A DNA stretch of 64,000 bases from Bacillota bacterium (GTDB lineage Bacteria; Bacillota; Clostridia; Lachnospirales; Lachnospiraceae): positions 186,001-250,000 of the forward strand of contig JAEZTJ010000081.1 in the NCBI GenBank assembly GCA_023421505.1. Reading direction: 5' to 3'. A model generated the notes under the pieces. It saw nothing but the letters and a program-made list of their open reading frames with translations, ran no database searches and had not been told where the DNA came from. The translations under genes were made by a program, and so were the position numbers. Each line of letters starts with the position of its first letter. Positions within the stretch are counted from its first letter, which is position 1. Shown here piece by piece: positions 1 to 8,684 of the stretch.

Positions 1-14
1 TTCGCTCAGTATTT

Positions 15-49
15 GTATGCCGCTTAAGCGGCAGATAGGGGTTAATATG
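15..49 (+). repeat. Palindrome-plus-RBS repeat, copy A (upstream of FAD oxidoreductase)
   Basis: A perfect 16-bp palindrome, TGCCGCTTAAGCGGCA (18-33), is followed by a purine-rich ribosome site and the start codon at 47. The same palindrome recurs at 40349-40364 and, with one base changed, at 28240-28255, each time directly before a start codon. The ATG at 17 opens a frame (MPLKRQ...) that runs into the gene, but the start at 47 has the better-placed ribosome site. The copy appears to extend left beyond the window, because its left edge matches the CTCAGTATTTG of the 40 kb copy. Confidence 0.75.
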
Positions 50-1651
50 ATAAAGATTTCACAAATAAAGCTTCCAATTAAGCATACGGAAGAGGATATG
101 AGAAATGCAGTAGCAAAGTTATTAAAGCTGAAGGAAAAGAGCATTAAGGCTATTCATATTGTTAAAAAATCCATTGATGCCAGAAAGGATGAAATAAAAT
201 TCATCTATACGGTTGAGGTTGAAATCCTAACTGAACTGAAGGAAAAGGAAGCAGCTATCATAAGTCAAATTCATAATCCGAATGTAGCAATTGCGGAACG
301 TGGTCAGTATGAATTTAAGCCAAACGGAACAAGAAAGCTGCCACATCGACCAGTTATAGTGGGTACGGGACCTGCCGGATTATTTGCGGCCTGGCTGATG
401 GCTAAACATGGCTTTCAACCGCTTTTAGTGGAGCGGGGACAACAGGTAAGTAAGCGTGTGGCAGCTGTGGAACAGTTTTGGAAGACAGGGACACTAAATC
501 CGGAATGTAATGTACAATTTGGAGAAGGCGGAGCAGGAACCTTTTCGGATGGCAAGCTTAATACTTTGGTGAAGGATGCCTTTCATAGATATCCTTTGGT
601 TATGGAAACCTTCGTACAGTTTGGCGCCCCCTCCGATATCCTTTATTTGAATAAGCCGCACATCGGTACGGATAAGCTTCGATCTGTAGTAGAAAATATG
701 CGAAAGGATATCCTGATGCTTGGCGGAGAGGTTCGCTTTGACACAAAGCTTACCGATCTAATCATAGAAAATAATCAATTAACTGGGATTGAGCTAGACC
801 AGAACGAGAAGCTGCCCTGTGAGGTATTGATCCCCGCAATTGGTCACAGTGCCCGGGATACCTTTGCGTTATTCTTAAGAAGAGGTCTGGCGTTAACTCC
901 TAAGGCATTTGCCATCGGTTTACGTATAGAGCATAAACAAGATAGGATCAGTAGGTCGCAATATGGACAGGAATATATACATCTTCCGGCAGCGGATTAT
1001 AAATTAACGCATCAGACGACTTCAGGGCGTGGGGTTTATTCCTTTTGTATGTGTCCCGGCGGGTTTGTCGTAAATGCTTCCTCGGAAGTAGGCTTTCTCG
1101 CAGTAAATGGCATGAGTAATTATAAGAGAGACGAAGAAAATGCCAATAGTGCAATTGTAGTAACCGTTCAGCCGGAGGATTTTGACGGCAGCGGCCCCTT
1201 AAAAGGATTAGAATTTCAGAGAAAATGGGAGCAGGCTGCTTATCAAGCAGGTAATGGTAATGTGCCGGTTCAATTATTTGGCGACTTGTTAAGAAACAAA
1301 GATAGTGTTACAATAGGAAATGTTATACCCAATATCAAAGGGAATTATAAGCTAACCAATTTAACCGGCTGTCTTCCGGGGGAAGTGACAGAGGCTCTAA
1401 AGGAAGGTATACTTGCTTTTGACCGTAAGATTAAGGGCTTTGCTGATGAAGAAGCCGTTCTGTCCGGTATCGAAAGCAGAACCTCATCCCCGGTTCGCAT
1501 TCAGCGTAATGACGATATGGAAAGTAATATAAAAGGAATATTTCCCTGTGGTGAGGGTGCCGGTTATGCAGGAGGTATTACCTCAGCTGCAATCGATGGT
1601 ATTAAAGTCTTTGAGGCAGTTGCAGGCTCCTATGTACCTGATTATGAATAG
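47..1651 (+). CDS. NAD(P)/FAD-dependent oxidoreductase
   Basis: A soluble flavoprotein of 534 residues in the large 'FAD-dependent protein' family common in Clostridia and Bacteroidetes; its substrate is unknown. An N-terminal alpha/beta segment of about 100 residues precedes a Rossmann dinucleotide site (VGTGPAGLFAAW, about residues 105-116). The family signature FGEGGAGTFSDGKL follows, and a C-terminal FAD-contact motif CGEGAGYAGGITSAA ends the protein. The start at 47 is chosen over an in-frame ATG at 17, since the upstream codons come from a dispersed repeat. It lies about 290 bp before proB and is probably a separate unit. I cannot assign a reaction from sequence alone. Confidence 0.85.
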   Translation: MIKISQIKLPIKHTEEDMRNAVAKLLKLKEKSIKAIHIVKKSIDARKDEIKFIYTVEVEILTELKEKEAAIISQIHNPNVAIAERGQYEFKPNGTRKLPHRPVIVGTGPAGLFAAWLMAKHGFQPLLVERGQQVSKRVAAVEQFWKTGTLNPECNVQFGEGGAGTFSDGKLNTLVKDAFHRYPLVMETFVQFGAPSDILYLNKPHIGTDKLRSVVENMRKDILMLGGEVRFDTKLTDLIIENNQLTGIELDQNEKLPCEVLIPAIGHSARDTFALFLRRGLALTPKAFAIGLRIEHKQDRISRSQYGQEYIHLPAADYKLTHQTTSGRGVYSFCMCPGGFVVNASSEVGFLAVNGMSNYKRDEENANSAIVVTVQPEDFDGSGPLKGLEFQRKWEQAAYQAGNGNVPVQLFGDLLRNKDSVTIGNVIPNIKGNYKLTNLTGCLPGEVTEALKEGILAFDRKIKGFADEEAVLSGIESRTSSPVRIQRNDDMESNIKGIFPCGEGAGYAGGITSAAIDGIKVFEAVAGSYVPDYE

Positions 1652-1670
1652 CTTAAGAGATAAGCGAGCC

Positions 1671-1712
1671 TTTAAAGCTAATTAATCAAATATGATTAAT
1701 GCTTTAAATTTC
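1671..1712 (+). terminator. Hairpin after the FAD oxidoreductase gene
   Basis: TTTAAAGC pairs with GCTTTAAA, and within this ATTAATCA pairs with TGATTAAT. The stem is AU-rich with no clean U-tract, so termination is only possible. Confidence 0.35.
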
Positions 1713-1828
1713 AAAACATGGTTATATGATAAACCGGCATACTATTTTAATTAATTCCTAATGAAAAGTTAAAGAAAAGTCAATTTATTTTAATTGTACG
1801 AAATAATATAATAGATAAATCATAAGAT

Positions 1829-1943
1829 AAAGGAGTCATAGGTTGAAAAATCAAAGATTTTTCAATCAGCAAATTTGTGCGCTGCCCAAATTCGCAGGTT
1901 TTGGCGGCAGATGGAGGTTAATATGACAGGTGGAGGAGAATTC
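1829..1943 (+). promoter_or_regulatory. proB leader: promoter -10, leader ORF, hairpin and three ribosome sites
   Basis: A TATAAT box at 1807-1812 lies just upstream. AAGGAG (about 1829-1834) precedes a TTG at 1843 that opens a 27-codon leader ORF. This ends in TGA at 1924-1926, overlapping the ATG at 1923. The leader begins with a hairpin (TTGAAAAATC / GATTTTTCAA) and ends with GCGGCAGATGGAGG, the degenerate right end of the palindrome-RBS repeat. A further ribosome site, GGTGGAGGAG, precedes the proB start at 1944. It looks as if a repeat inserted between an older ribosome site and proB. Confidence 0.5.
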
Positions 1944-2801
1944 ATGCAAACCAGATTATCGCTTAAGGATAGAAAAAGAATTGTTGTTAAGATCGGTTCA
2001 TCATCCTTAACCCATACAGAAACAGGAAGTCTTGATTTAGAAAAGCTGGAACGCCTAATCAGGATATTAACCGATTTAAGAAATCAGGGTAAGGATGTTA
2101 TTCTGGTCACCTCAGGAGCAATCGCAGTCGGAAGAAAGGCATTAGGGCTAAAAGAAAGGCCAACTGTTCGCTCCTTAAAACAGGCCTGTGCAGCTGTCGG
2201 GCAGGCAAGTCTGATGATGGTATACCAAAAGCTATTTGCCGAATATAATCAGACTGCCGCACAGATATTAATGACAAAATATACGATGATCAATGATATC
2301 AGCAGAAGCAACGCGGCAAATACCTTCCATGAGCTGTTTCAGCTTGGTGTTATTCCGATTGTTAATGAAAATGATACAGTATCAACCGAAGAGCTGGACT
2401 TGGATTTTGGTGATAATGACACGTTGTCAGCCATTGTTACAGCGCTTGTAGGAGGAGATCTTCTCATTCTTCTGTCAGATATCGATGGTCTGTATACAGA
2501 TGATCCACATAAGAATGCAGATGCAAAGCTGATTACTATGGTAGAAAAAATTGATGAGCATTTATGTAGTATGGCAAAATCCTCAACCAGCTCTGTAGGT
2601 ACAGGCGGTATGGCAACCAAGGTCTCTGCTGCTAGAATTGCAACGGCTTCGGGTGCAGATATGATTATTACGAATGGTGATAATGTAAGAAATATTAGTC
2701 ATATTATGCAGGGGAAGGATGTAGGGACGCTCTTTAAAGCGCATAAGGCAGACAATTTTAATATCATGGATTATATTACAACCAAGCAATATCAAAGATG
2801 A
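1944..2801 (+). CDS. proB: Glutamate 5-kinase
   Basis: Phosphorylates L-glutamate with ATP to gamma-glutamyl phosphate, the first step of proline synthesis in the cytoplasm. The amino-acid kinase fold shows VVKIGSSSLT near the N-terminus, TSGAIAVG, NENDTVS, the aspartate-rich FGDNDTLSA region, LLSDIDGLYTDDP and GTGGMATKVSAA. At 285 residues it has only the kinase domain and lacks the C-terminal PUA domain of longer ProB proteins, as is usual in many clostridia. The start at 1944 has GGTGGAGGAG upstream; an in-frame ATG at 1923 with its own GGAGG would add seven residues. proA, the next pathway enzyme, lies two genes downstream in the same direction. Confidence 0.93.
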   Translation: MQTRLSLKDRKRIVVKIGSSSLTHTETGSLDLEKLERLIRILTDLRNQGKDVILVTSGAIAVGRKALGLKERPTVRSLKQACAAVGQASLMMVYQKLFAEYNQTAAQILMTKYTMINDISRSNAANTFHELFQLGVIPIVNENDTVSTEELDLDFGDNDTLSAIVTALVGGDLLILLSDIDGLYTDDPHKNADAKLITMVEKIDEHLCSMAKSSTSSVGTGGMATKVSAARIATASGADMIITNGDNVRNISHIMQGKDVGTLFKAHKADNFNIMDYITTKQYQR

Positions 2802-2902
2802 ACAGCGTGATACTTAATACCCAAAGCAATGTTAGAGTATAAGGAAGATAAATAGTACAATAGAATGGTTAAACAGATATTAATCATGAATGGAGATTGA
2901 AA

Positions 2903-3136
2903 TTGGACGATAAACGAATTACAAGAATCAATGAACTCTATCATAAATCCCAGAAGGAGGGTCTGACAGTAGAGGAAAAAGAAGAACAGCAAAGACTTAG
3001 AAAAGAATATGTTGCAGCGATACGTGCTAATCTTCGTGGAACATTAGAGCAGGTAACCTTTGTTAATCCAGATGGTTCAGTAACCAATGCTTCTGATTTA
3101 AAGAAGGATAATGATAAAACACCGGAGGATTTGTAA
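2903..3136 (+). CDS. DUF896 family small protein (YnzC-like)
   Basis: A short cytoplasmic protein of 77 residues in the DUF896/YnzC family, whose role is not established. It is recognised by the N-terminal RITRINELYHKSQ helix, the EEKEEQQRLRKEYV segment and the later NPDGSVT turn, as in Bacillus YnzC. No ATG fits. A TTG at 2903 sits about seven bases after GGAGA (2892-2896) and is preferred to the in-frame TTG at 2897, which is too close to that site. It lies between proB and the folate cyclo-ligase gene and is probably cotranscribed with them. Confidence 0.8.
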   Translation: MDDKRITRINELYHKSQKEGLTVEEKEEQQRLRKEYVAAIRANLRGTLEQVTFVNPDGSVTNASDLKKDNDKTPEDL

Positions 3137-3169
3137 TTTATCGTAGAGGTACTTGACAGGAGGAGGAAA

Positions 3170-3826
3170 ATGACAAAGGACGAAATCCGAAGACAGCATA
3201 GGCTTTTTCGTGACAGCCTGACTCTAGAAGAGCAAACGGATTATTCCGAGGCTTTACAGAAAAAACTTTTTCAGACTCCGGCCTATTTAAACAGTAAATA
3301 TATATTTACTTATGTATCCTTTCGTTCGGAGGTTGATACTAGGAATATTATAAGACAGGCGATAGCAGATCATAAAAAGGTATATGTCCCCAGGGTAGAA
3401 GCGAAAACGATGGAGTTTTATAAAATAATTGCTCTTGAAGAGCTTGTAATAAGCAGCTTCGGGATTCTTGAACCGGTTGGAGAGGAAGAAAATCGGTACA
3501 AAGGTCAATTAAATCAAGAGGAAGAAGTAAAGGACAGGAACAACCTGCTTGATCATGAAGGACGAAATGCTTTGAGCTACAATAAGCTTATGCTTCTTCC
3601 TGGTTTGGCTTTTGACAGGAATGGTAACCGCGTCGGATATGGTGCGGGCTATTACGATAAATATTTGACAGCTTATGGTGAAACACAGTTTTATAAATTG
3701 GCACTTTCTTATGATAATCAGTTAGTCGCAAATATTCCAGCCAATCGCTATGATATCAAAGCGGATGCGATACTTACGCCAACGCAATTACTTTACTGTA
3801 GGAGGGTGAGAAATAAAGAAAGCTGA
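3170..3826 (+). CDS. 5-formyltetrahydrofolate cyclo-ligase
   Basis: ATP-dependent conversion of 5-formyl-THF to 5,10-methenyl-THF, a cytoplasmic folate salvage step. The N-terminal DEIRRQHRLFRDSL and the C-terminal glycine-rich stretch LPGLAFDRNGNRVGYGAGYY are hallmarks of the FthC/YgfA family. The protein has 218 residues, slightly longer than usual because of a charged insertion around residues 105-135 (ENRYKGQLNQEEEVKDRNN). GGAGGAGG lies just before the ATG. It sits between the proline genes proB and proA, possibly as one operon. Another folate gene, folD, appears at the far end of the window. Confidence 0.9.
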   Translation: MTKDEIRRQHRLFRDSLTLEEQTDYSEALQKKLFQTPAYLNSKYIFTYVSFRSEVDTRNIIRQAIADHKKVYVPRVEAKTMEFYKIIALEELVISSFGILEPVGEEENRYKGQLNQEEEVKDRNNLLDHEGRNALSYNKLMLLPGLAFDRNGNRVGYGAGYYDKYLTAYGETQFYKLALSYDNQLVANIPANRYDIKADAILTPTQLLYCRRVRNKES

Positions 3827-3865
3827 TGAGTGAGTTAGCCGTGATACGGCAGGATGGAGGTTATA

Positions 3866-5113
3866 ATGGATTATTTAGAAGATTTGGGAAAAAGAGCCAA
3901 AAAGGCTGCAACTGCTTTAGGGCTAATGCTTCAGGATGATAAAAACCGTGCGCTGAAGGAATGTGCAAAGGCATTACTTGCTTCTGGTGACGAGATATTG
4001 AAGGCAAATGATGAGGATGTAAAAGCAGCAGAAAGTAACGGGATCAAGAGCTCATTAATTGACAGGTTAAGGTTAACGCCACAGCGTATTCAGGGAATGG
4101 CAGATGGTTTATTACAGATTAGTGCACTTCCGGACCCGATTGGAGAAGTACTTTCTATGACGGTACGTCCTAATGGTCTTACGATAGGACAGAAGGTTGT
4201 TCCGTTAGGTGTAATTGGTATTATTTATGAGTCGAGACCGAATGTAACAGCGGATGCCTTTGGACTTTGCTTCAAGACCGGTAATGCTGTTATATTAAGA
4301 GGCGGAAGTGATGCCTTTTATTCTAATATTGCGATTGTAAAAGCACTAAGGGCAGGGCTTAAGACAAGTGGCTGTAGTGAGGATGCTATCTTATATATTG
4401 AGGATACCGATAGAGAAGTAGTAAAAGAGTTTATGCAAATGAATCGGTACATAGATGTATTGATACCGCGTGGTGGTGCAGGACTGATTAAAACTGTTGT
4501 GGAAAATAGCACCATACCTGTAATTGAGACGGGAACCGGTAATTGTCATGTATATGTAGATGAATTTGCGGATTTCTCTATGGCTTTAGAAATCATTGAA
4601 AATGCCAAAACACAGCGTCTGGGTGTATGTAATGCCTGTGAATCCCTTGTAGTACATGAGAAAATCAGCGAGGAATTCCTTCCGCTACTTTATGAAAGAC
4701 TGCATGCAAAAGAAATTGAAATCCGTGCAGATGAGTGCTGTTGCGCATTATGTGAGGGATTTGTACCTGCTGCAGAAGAGGATTATGGTACCGAATACTT
4801 AGATAAGATTATCTCCCTGAAGCTGGTAAACAGTATTGAGGAGGCAATTGAGCATATTAATTATTATAGTACCAAGCATTCGGAAGCAATTGTTACGAAG
4901 GATTATGAGCATGCAATGAAATTCTTAAATGAGATTGATTCAGCGGCAGTCTATGTAAATGCTTCAACAAGATTTACAGATGGTAACGAATTTGGATTTG
5001 GCGCTGAAATTGGTATCAGTACACAAAAGCTTCACGCAAGAGGCCCAATGGGCTTAAAAGCATTAACAACAACGAAATATATCATTTTCGGTAACGGTCA
5101 GATTAGAAAATAG
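3866..5113 (+). CDS. proA: Gamma-glutamyl phosphate reductase
   Basis: NADPH-dependent reduction of gamma-glutamyl phosphate to glutamate semialdehyde, the second step of proline synthesis. The 415-residue aldehyde-dehydrogenase-fold protein shows [20 protein letters not shown], the ILRGGSDA phosphate-binding region and the catalytic-cysteine segment [14 protein letters not shown]. It ends with [10 protein letters not shown] and the conserved [14 protein letters not shown]. The start at 3866 follows GGATGGAGG; an in-frame ATG at 3854 overlaps that ribosome site and is rejected. A small hairpin (GCCGTGATACGGC) precedes the ribosome site. It works with ProB encoded two genes upstream. Confidence 0.95.
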   Translation: MDYLEDLGKRAKKAATALGLMLQDDKNRALKECAKALLASGDEILKANDEDVKAAESNGIKSSLIDRLRLTPQRIQGMADGLLQISALPDPIGEVLSMTVRPNGLTIGQKVVPLGVIGIIYESRPNVTADAFGLCFKTGNAVILRGGSDAFYSNIAIVKALRAGLKTSGCSEDAILYIEDTDREVVKEFMQMNRYIDVLIPRGGAGLIKTVVENSTIPVIETGTGNCHVYVDEFADFSMALEIIENAKTQRLGVCNACESLVVHEKISEEFLPLLYERLHAKEIEIRADECCCALCEGFVPAAEEDYGTEYLDKIISLKLVNSIEEAIEHINYYSTKHSEAIVTKDYEHAMKFLNEIDSAAVYVNASTRFTDGNEFGFGAEIGISTQKLHARGPMGLKALTTTKYIIFGNGQIRK

Positions 5114-5162
5114 TTATTGAAGAGGTTTAAACAGGCCTATCGATAGAGATATTTTATTAACT

Positions 5163-5190
5163 TTTACATTAGCTAGGATATGCTTATATA
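5163..5190 (+). promoter_or_regulatory. Candidate promoter for hflKC
   Basis: TTTACA (5163-5168) and TATATA (5185-5190) are separated by 16 bp, about 57 bp before the hflK start. A short palindrome GCTGCCAAGGCAGC (5221-5234) sits next to the GGAGG ribosome site. Confidence 0.45.
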
Positions 5191-5246
5191 AAGTTAATTT
5201 TATATAGTATTTAAACATAAGCTGCCAAGGCAGCAAGGAGGTTTTT

Positions 5247-6215
5247 ATGGAGGATAAGATTTACAACTTTCCATCAGGAATGAATTTTAAAAGCTTTATG
5301 AAGAAATTTGGCAAAATGATATTTGCTCTGGTGGTTGCGGCAGTAATATTAGTATTAGCTCTGAATGCCTTTTATACAATTAAGGAGCAGGAGCAGGCAG
5401 TAGTAACAACCTTGGGTAAAGCAGCTACCGTAAATACGGCAGGTCTGCATTTTAAAATCCCTTTCATTCAGCAGGTTCAAAAGGTGGATACAACCATTCA
5501 AGGCTTTTCGATTGGCTATGATATGAAAACCAATCAGAAAATTGAAATTGAATCTATGATGATAACCAAGGATTTTAACTTTGTTAATGTGGACTTCTTC
5601 GTAGAGTATAAGGTTTCAGATCCGGTAAAAGCAGTATATGCTTCGGAGGAGCCGGTAACTATATTAAAAAATATCGCTCAGAGCAGTATCCGTATGACCG
5701 TAGGAAGCTATGATGTAGACAGCGTTATTACCACCGGCAAATATGAGATACAGTCTGCGATAAAGGAAGCAATCCTTGAAAAGTTGGCAAAGCAGGATAT
5801 CGGAATACAATTAATTAATATCTCAATGCAGGATTCAGAGCCTCCGACAAAAGAAGTTATGCAGGCTTTTAAATCAGTAGAAACAGCAAAGCAGGGTGCT
5901 GATACTGCGGTTAATAATGCAAATAAGTATCAAAATGAACAGCTTCCACAAGCAGATGCCGAAGTAGATAAGATCTTGCAGGAAGCAGAATCTACTAAAA
6001 CCGAACGAATCAATGAGGCAAATGCTGAGGTGTCAAAATTCAATAAGATGTATGAGGAATACATCAAATATCCTTTGATAACAAAACAAAGAATGTTTTA
6101 TGAGGCAATGGAAGATATTCTTCCGACCTTAAAGGTTATTATTGATGATGGAAGTTCAGGTACTCAGAAATTACTACCTCTAAATCCGATCATGGAAGGA
6201 GCGACAGCAAAATGA
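5247..6215 (+). CDS. hflK: SPFH/prohibitin-family membrane protein, HflK-like
   Basis: A membrane-anchored band-7 protein of 322 residues, expected to pair with HflC and modulate the FtsH protease or membrane microdomains. A cytoplasmic N-terminus of about 25 residues precedes one membrane segment (FALVVAAVILVLALNAFY, about 26-44). The SPFH domain starts with TIKEQEQAVVTTLGK. A charged alanine/glutamate-rich helical region (about residues 200-270) follows, typical of the stalk that oligomerises. GGAGG precedes the ATG. Its stop overlaps the hflC start by four bases (ATGA), implying translational coupling. The functional link to FtsH is known for the family, not seen here. Confidence 0.85.
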   Translation: MEDKIYNFPSGMNFKSFMKKFGKMIFALVVAAVILVLALNAFYTIKEQEQAVVTTLGKAATVNTAGLHFKIPFIQQVQKVDTTIQGFSIGYDMKTNQKIEIESMMITKDFNFVNVDFFVEYKVSDPVKAVYASEEPVTILKNIAQSSIRMTVGSYDVDSVITTGKYEIQSAIKEAILEKLAKQDIGIQLINISMQDSEPPTKEVMQAFKSVETAKQGADTAVNNANKYQNEQLPQADAEVDKILQEAESTKTERINEANAEVSKFNKMYEEYIKYPLITKQRMFYEAMEDILPTLKVIIDDGSSGTQKLLPLNPIMEGATAK

Positions 6216-7093
6216 AAAAAGTAAAAAAATTATCTGGAATATTTATATTAATCATAATCATAGCAGCTGTCATCGTGTTATTATCCTCTATTGTAATAAC
6301 GAAGGAAAACCAATATAGTGTAATTAAGAGATTTGGTAAAATTGAACGTATTGTTGATAATGCAGGAATTTCCTTTAAAACTCCATTTATTGAAGAGGTA
6401 TATACAATACCAAAAAGTATACAATTCTATGATATGTTAGAATCCGAAGTAATTACAATGGATAAGAAAACAATGGTTGCAGACAGCTATGTCCTTTGGA
6501 AGGTCGTTAATCCTAAACTATTCGCACAGTCACTGAGTTCTTCGGTTACAAAGGCAGAGGGAAGAATAGATACTGCTGTTTATAATTCCATAAAGACCGT
6601 AATCAGCAGTCTGTCTCAGGTGGATGTCATCAGCGGACGTGATGGAACCTTAAACACTGCTTTTATGAAGAATATCGGCAATACGATGGATCAATATGGT
6701 ATTGAGCTGATCTCCGTTGAGACGAAGCATCTGGATTTACCTAGCGATAATAAAACAGCAGTATTTGACCGAATGATATCTGAGCGCGCTCAGATTGCTG
6801 CAACCTATACTGCAGAGGGTGAATCAAAAGCTAAGAAAATTCAAAATGAGACAGATAAAGAGGTTGCCATCAGTGTATCGAATGCCAAGGCTGAGGCTGC
6901 TAAGATAACCGCAGAGGGTGAGGCAGAGTACATGAAAATACTATCTGCAGCGTATTCTGACAAATCAAAAAGTGAATTTTATAGCTTTGTGAGATCCTTA
7001 GATGCGGCCAGGGCTTCTCTTGCAGGAGAGAATAAGACACTCATTTTGTCACCAGATTCACCGATCGCACAAATCTTTTACCAGATAGATTAA
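6212..7093 (+). CDS. hflC: SPFH/prohibitin-family membrane protein, HflC-like
   Basis: The 293-residue partner of the upstream HflK-like protein. One N-terminal membrane helix (about residues 7-28, IFILIIIIAAVIVLLSS) is followed by the SPFH domain (ENQYSVIKRFGKI). A helical region rich in Ala, Glu and Lys (AEGESKAKKIQNETDKEVAI) continues into the YMKILSAAYSDKSKSEFYSF motif characteristic of HflC, and the end has the SPDSPIAQIF motif. It overlaps hflK by four bases. A terminator follows at 7132, so hflKC ends this transcription unit. Confidence 0.87.
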   Translation: MKKVKKLSGIFILIIIIAAVIVLLSSIVITKENQYSVIKRFGKIERIVDNAGISFKTPFIEEVYTIPKSIQFYDMLESEVITMDKKTMVADSYVLWKVVNPKLFAQSLSSSVTKAEGRIDTAVYNSIKTVISSLSQVDVISGRDGTLNTAFMKNIGNTMDQYGIELISVETKHLDLPSDNKTAVFDRMISERAQIAATYTAEGESKAKKIQNETDKEVAISVSNAKAEAAKITAEGEAEYMKILSAAYSDKSKSEFYSFVRSLDAARASLAGENKTLILSPDSPIAQIFYQID

Positions 7094-7131
7094 TAGTGTG
7101 AAGTAACCCCAAATAATAGTACAAAGAATGA

Positions 7132-7169
7132 AAGAAGTTTAAAATAGATTTTATTTTAGACTTCTTTTC
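7132..7169 (+). terminator. Terminator after hflC
   Basis: AAGAAGTTTAAAATAG pairs with CTATTTTAGACTTCTT-like sequence (TTATTTTAGACTTCTTTT), followed by a T-rich run. Confidence 0.65.
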
Positions 7170-7338
7170 TTTATGAGACCTTTTGCAATCACCAAAACCT
7201 TTTGCAATTGCGAAAGAATGAAGCAAGTTGATTAATTAAAATGAAGCGAGAGTTACTGATCAAAAGAATAAAAAATCATAAATTAGAAAATCCATCATAA
7301 AATGATATGATAGAATCTATATTTAGGAGCCTGATTAT

Positions 7339-8304
7339 ATGATTATTGATTTTAGTGATAAATTTTATTCTTTTGATAAATTAGTATCTGATTCAAAAAA
7401 GTTAGCAAAACAGTATGAGGCAATTTTGGGATATTCCACCATTGGGAAATCTCATGACAATCGTGACATTGTATTACTGAAATTGGGACAGGGGCAGCAT
7501 AATGTCATATGCTGCGGTGGTGTACATGGAAGGGAGACGATTAATCCGATTGTACTGCTTCGTATCATTGAATATTATGCAGATTTATATTCTAATCACA
7601 AGCAGCAGAAGCTAAGTCTGAAAAGAAAGCTTAAAATGCCAGTGGGCAACTATAAGCTGGAATATGAACAAATGCTTTATGGCACTTGTATTTATGAGCT
7701 TTTACAAACCTTTACCATATTTTTTATTCCATTACTAAATCCGGATGGTTATATGATATCACTGTATGGTTTTGAGGCTATTTTAGATAAATCGCTTAGG
7801 GAAAAATGCCTGTCAATGAAAACTCCTTACGAGGAATGGAAATACAATGCCAGAGGGATTGATTTAAATCGTAATTTTCCCAGCAAATTATGGAGGCCAA
7901 AATTTGAAGGAGATTACGCAGCCAGTGAAAATGAGACAAAGGCATTGATAAAAATATTTTCGGAATATAGAACAAAAGGTTTTCTGGATTTTCATTCCAG
8001 AGGAAAAACAATTTACTATTACCGTAGCCTTATGCCTGATAGCTATAATAAAAGGCAATTTGAGATTGCGAGCCGTTTAAAGCAGATCACAAATTATGAA
8101 CTGGTACTGCCGGAAGATGAGATAGACAGCGGAGACAGTGGAGGAAATACAGTTCACTATTATTCGGAGCATTTTCATAAGCCGGCTCTGACAATAGAAA
8201 CAGTAGAAGAAACTGCTGAATTTCCGCTCGACGATAAATATAGGTATGAAACCTTTGAGGAGCTTAAATTAGTGATCTCTGAGTTTGGGAGTATGGTGAT
8301 CTAA
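7339..8304 (+). CDS. M14-family zinc carboxypeptidase
   Basis: A zinc metallopeptidase of 321 residues. The first zinc ligands are in HGRE (HxxE, in CCGGVHGRETINP) and the third in FLDFHSRG. The substrate-pocket motif GIDLNRNFP and the PLLNPDGY loop are present, and the catalytic glutamate is probably in TIETVEE near residue 293. No signal peptide is visible, so it probably acts in the cytoplasm, for example on peptidoglycan-derived or other small peptides; the substrate is inference. TAGGAG lies about 11 bases before the ATG. It is a single-gene unit between two terminators, with an AT-rich upstream region. Confidence 0.88.
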   Translation: MIIDFSDKFYSFDKLVSDSKKLAKQYEAILGYSTIGKSHDNRDIVLLKLGQGQHNVICCGGVHGRETINPIVLLRIIEYYADLYSNHKQQKLSLKRKLKMPVGNYKLEYEQMLYGTCIYELLQTFTIFFIPLLNPDGYMISLYGFEAILDKSLREKCLSMKTPYEEWKYNARGIDLNRNFPSKLWRPKFEGDYAASENETKALIKIFSEYRTKGFLDFHSRGKTIYYYRSLMPDSYNKRQFEIASRLKQITNYELVLPEDEIDSGDSGGNTVHYYSEHFHKPALTIETVEETAEFPLDDKYRYETFEELKLVISEFGSMVI

Positions 8305-8373
8305 TATAAAGTGTATTGCTGTGGGGAAATATTACATAAGTTTATGAGGGTAAAAAAATCGAATATGGATTAG

Positions 8374-8415
8374 CGAGAAAACACTTAGTAGAATATCTGA
8401 CTAAGTGTTTTCTCG
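8374..8415. terminator. Strong bidirectional terminator hairpin
   Basis: A perfect 15-bp stem, CGAGAAAACACTTAG with CTAAGTGTTTTCTCG, has a 12-nt loop and T-rich flanks. It ends the M14 peptidase unit. Confidence 0.8.
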
Positions 8416-8513
8416 TTATATAAGTTTATTTTCCAAAGCTTCCATGCAGGATACAATTTTTTATCAATCCTCTAGAGGTTAATGAATTGATTTCCATATT
8501 GTTTCTAAATCAG

Positions 8514-8567
8514 TAGACAATTGCGAAATCATAAATTATATTAATTACTGAGTTTCACAATTGTCTA
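8514..8567. repeat. 54-bp MITE-like hairpin with TAGACAATTGCGAAA ends
   Basis: TAGACAATTGCGAAATCA on the left and TGAGTTTCACAATTGTCTA on the right are near-perfect inverted repeats. The internal TTAATTACTGAGTTTC matches the right arm of the larger element at 29741-29883. This is the smallest member of that family in the window. It occupies the space between the M14 gene and miaB, where I see no coding potential. Confidence 0.65.
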
Positions 8568-8684
8568 TCTAAATCAGAATTATTAGGAGAATGAATTGTT
8601 AATACATTTAGATTGAAATTCTTGAATTCTTATATTATAATCTTGTAGTTACTTATAATGCTATATTTAGTAAAGGATATCATC

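Noticed and set aside
17..46. In-frame ATG at 17 as start of the FAD oxidoreductase (adds MPLKRQIGVN)
   Set aside because: These codons are part of a dispersed repeat found before other genes; the ribosome site fits the ATG at 47.
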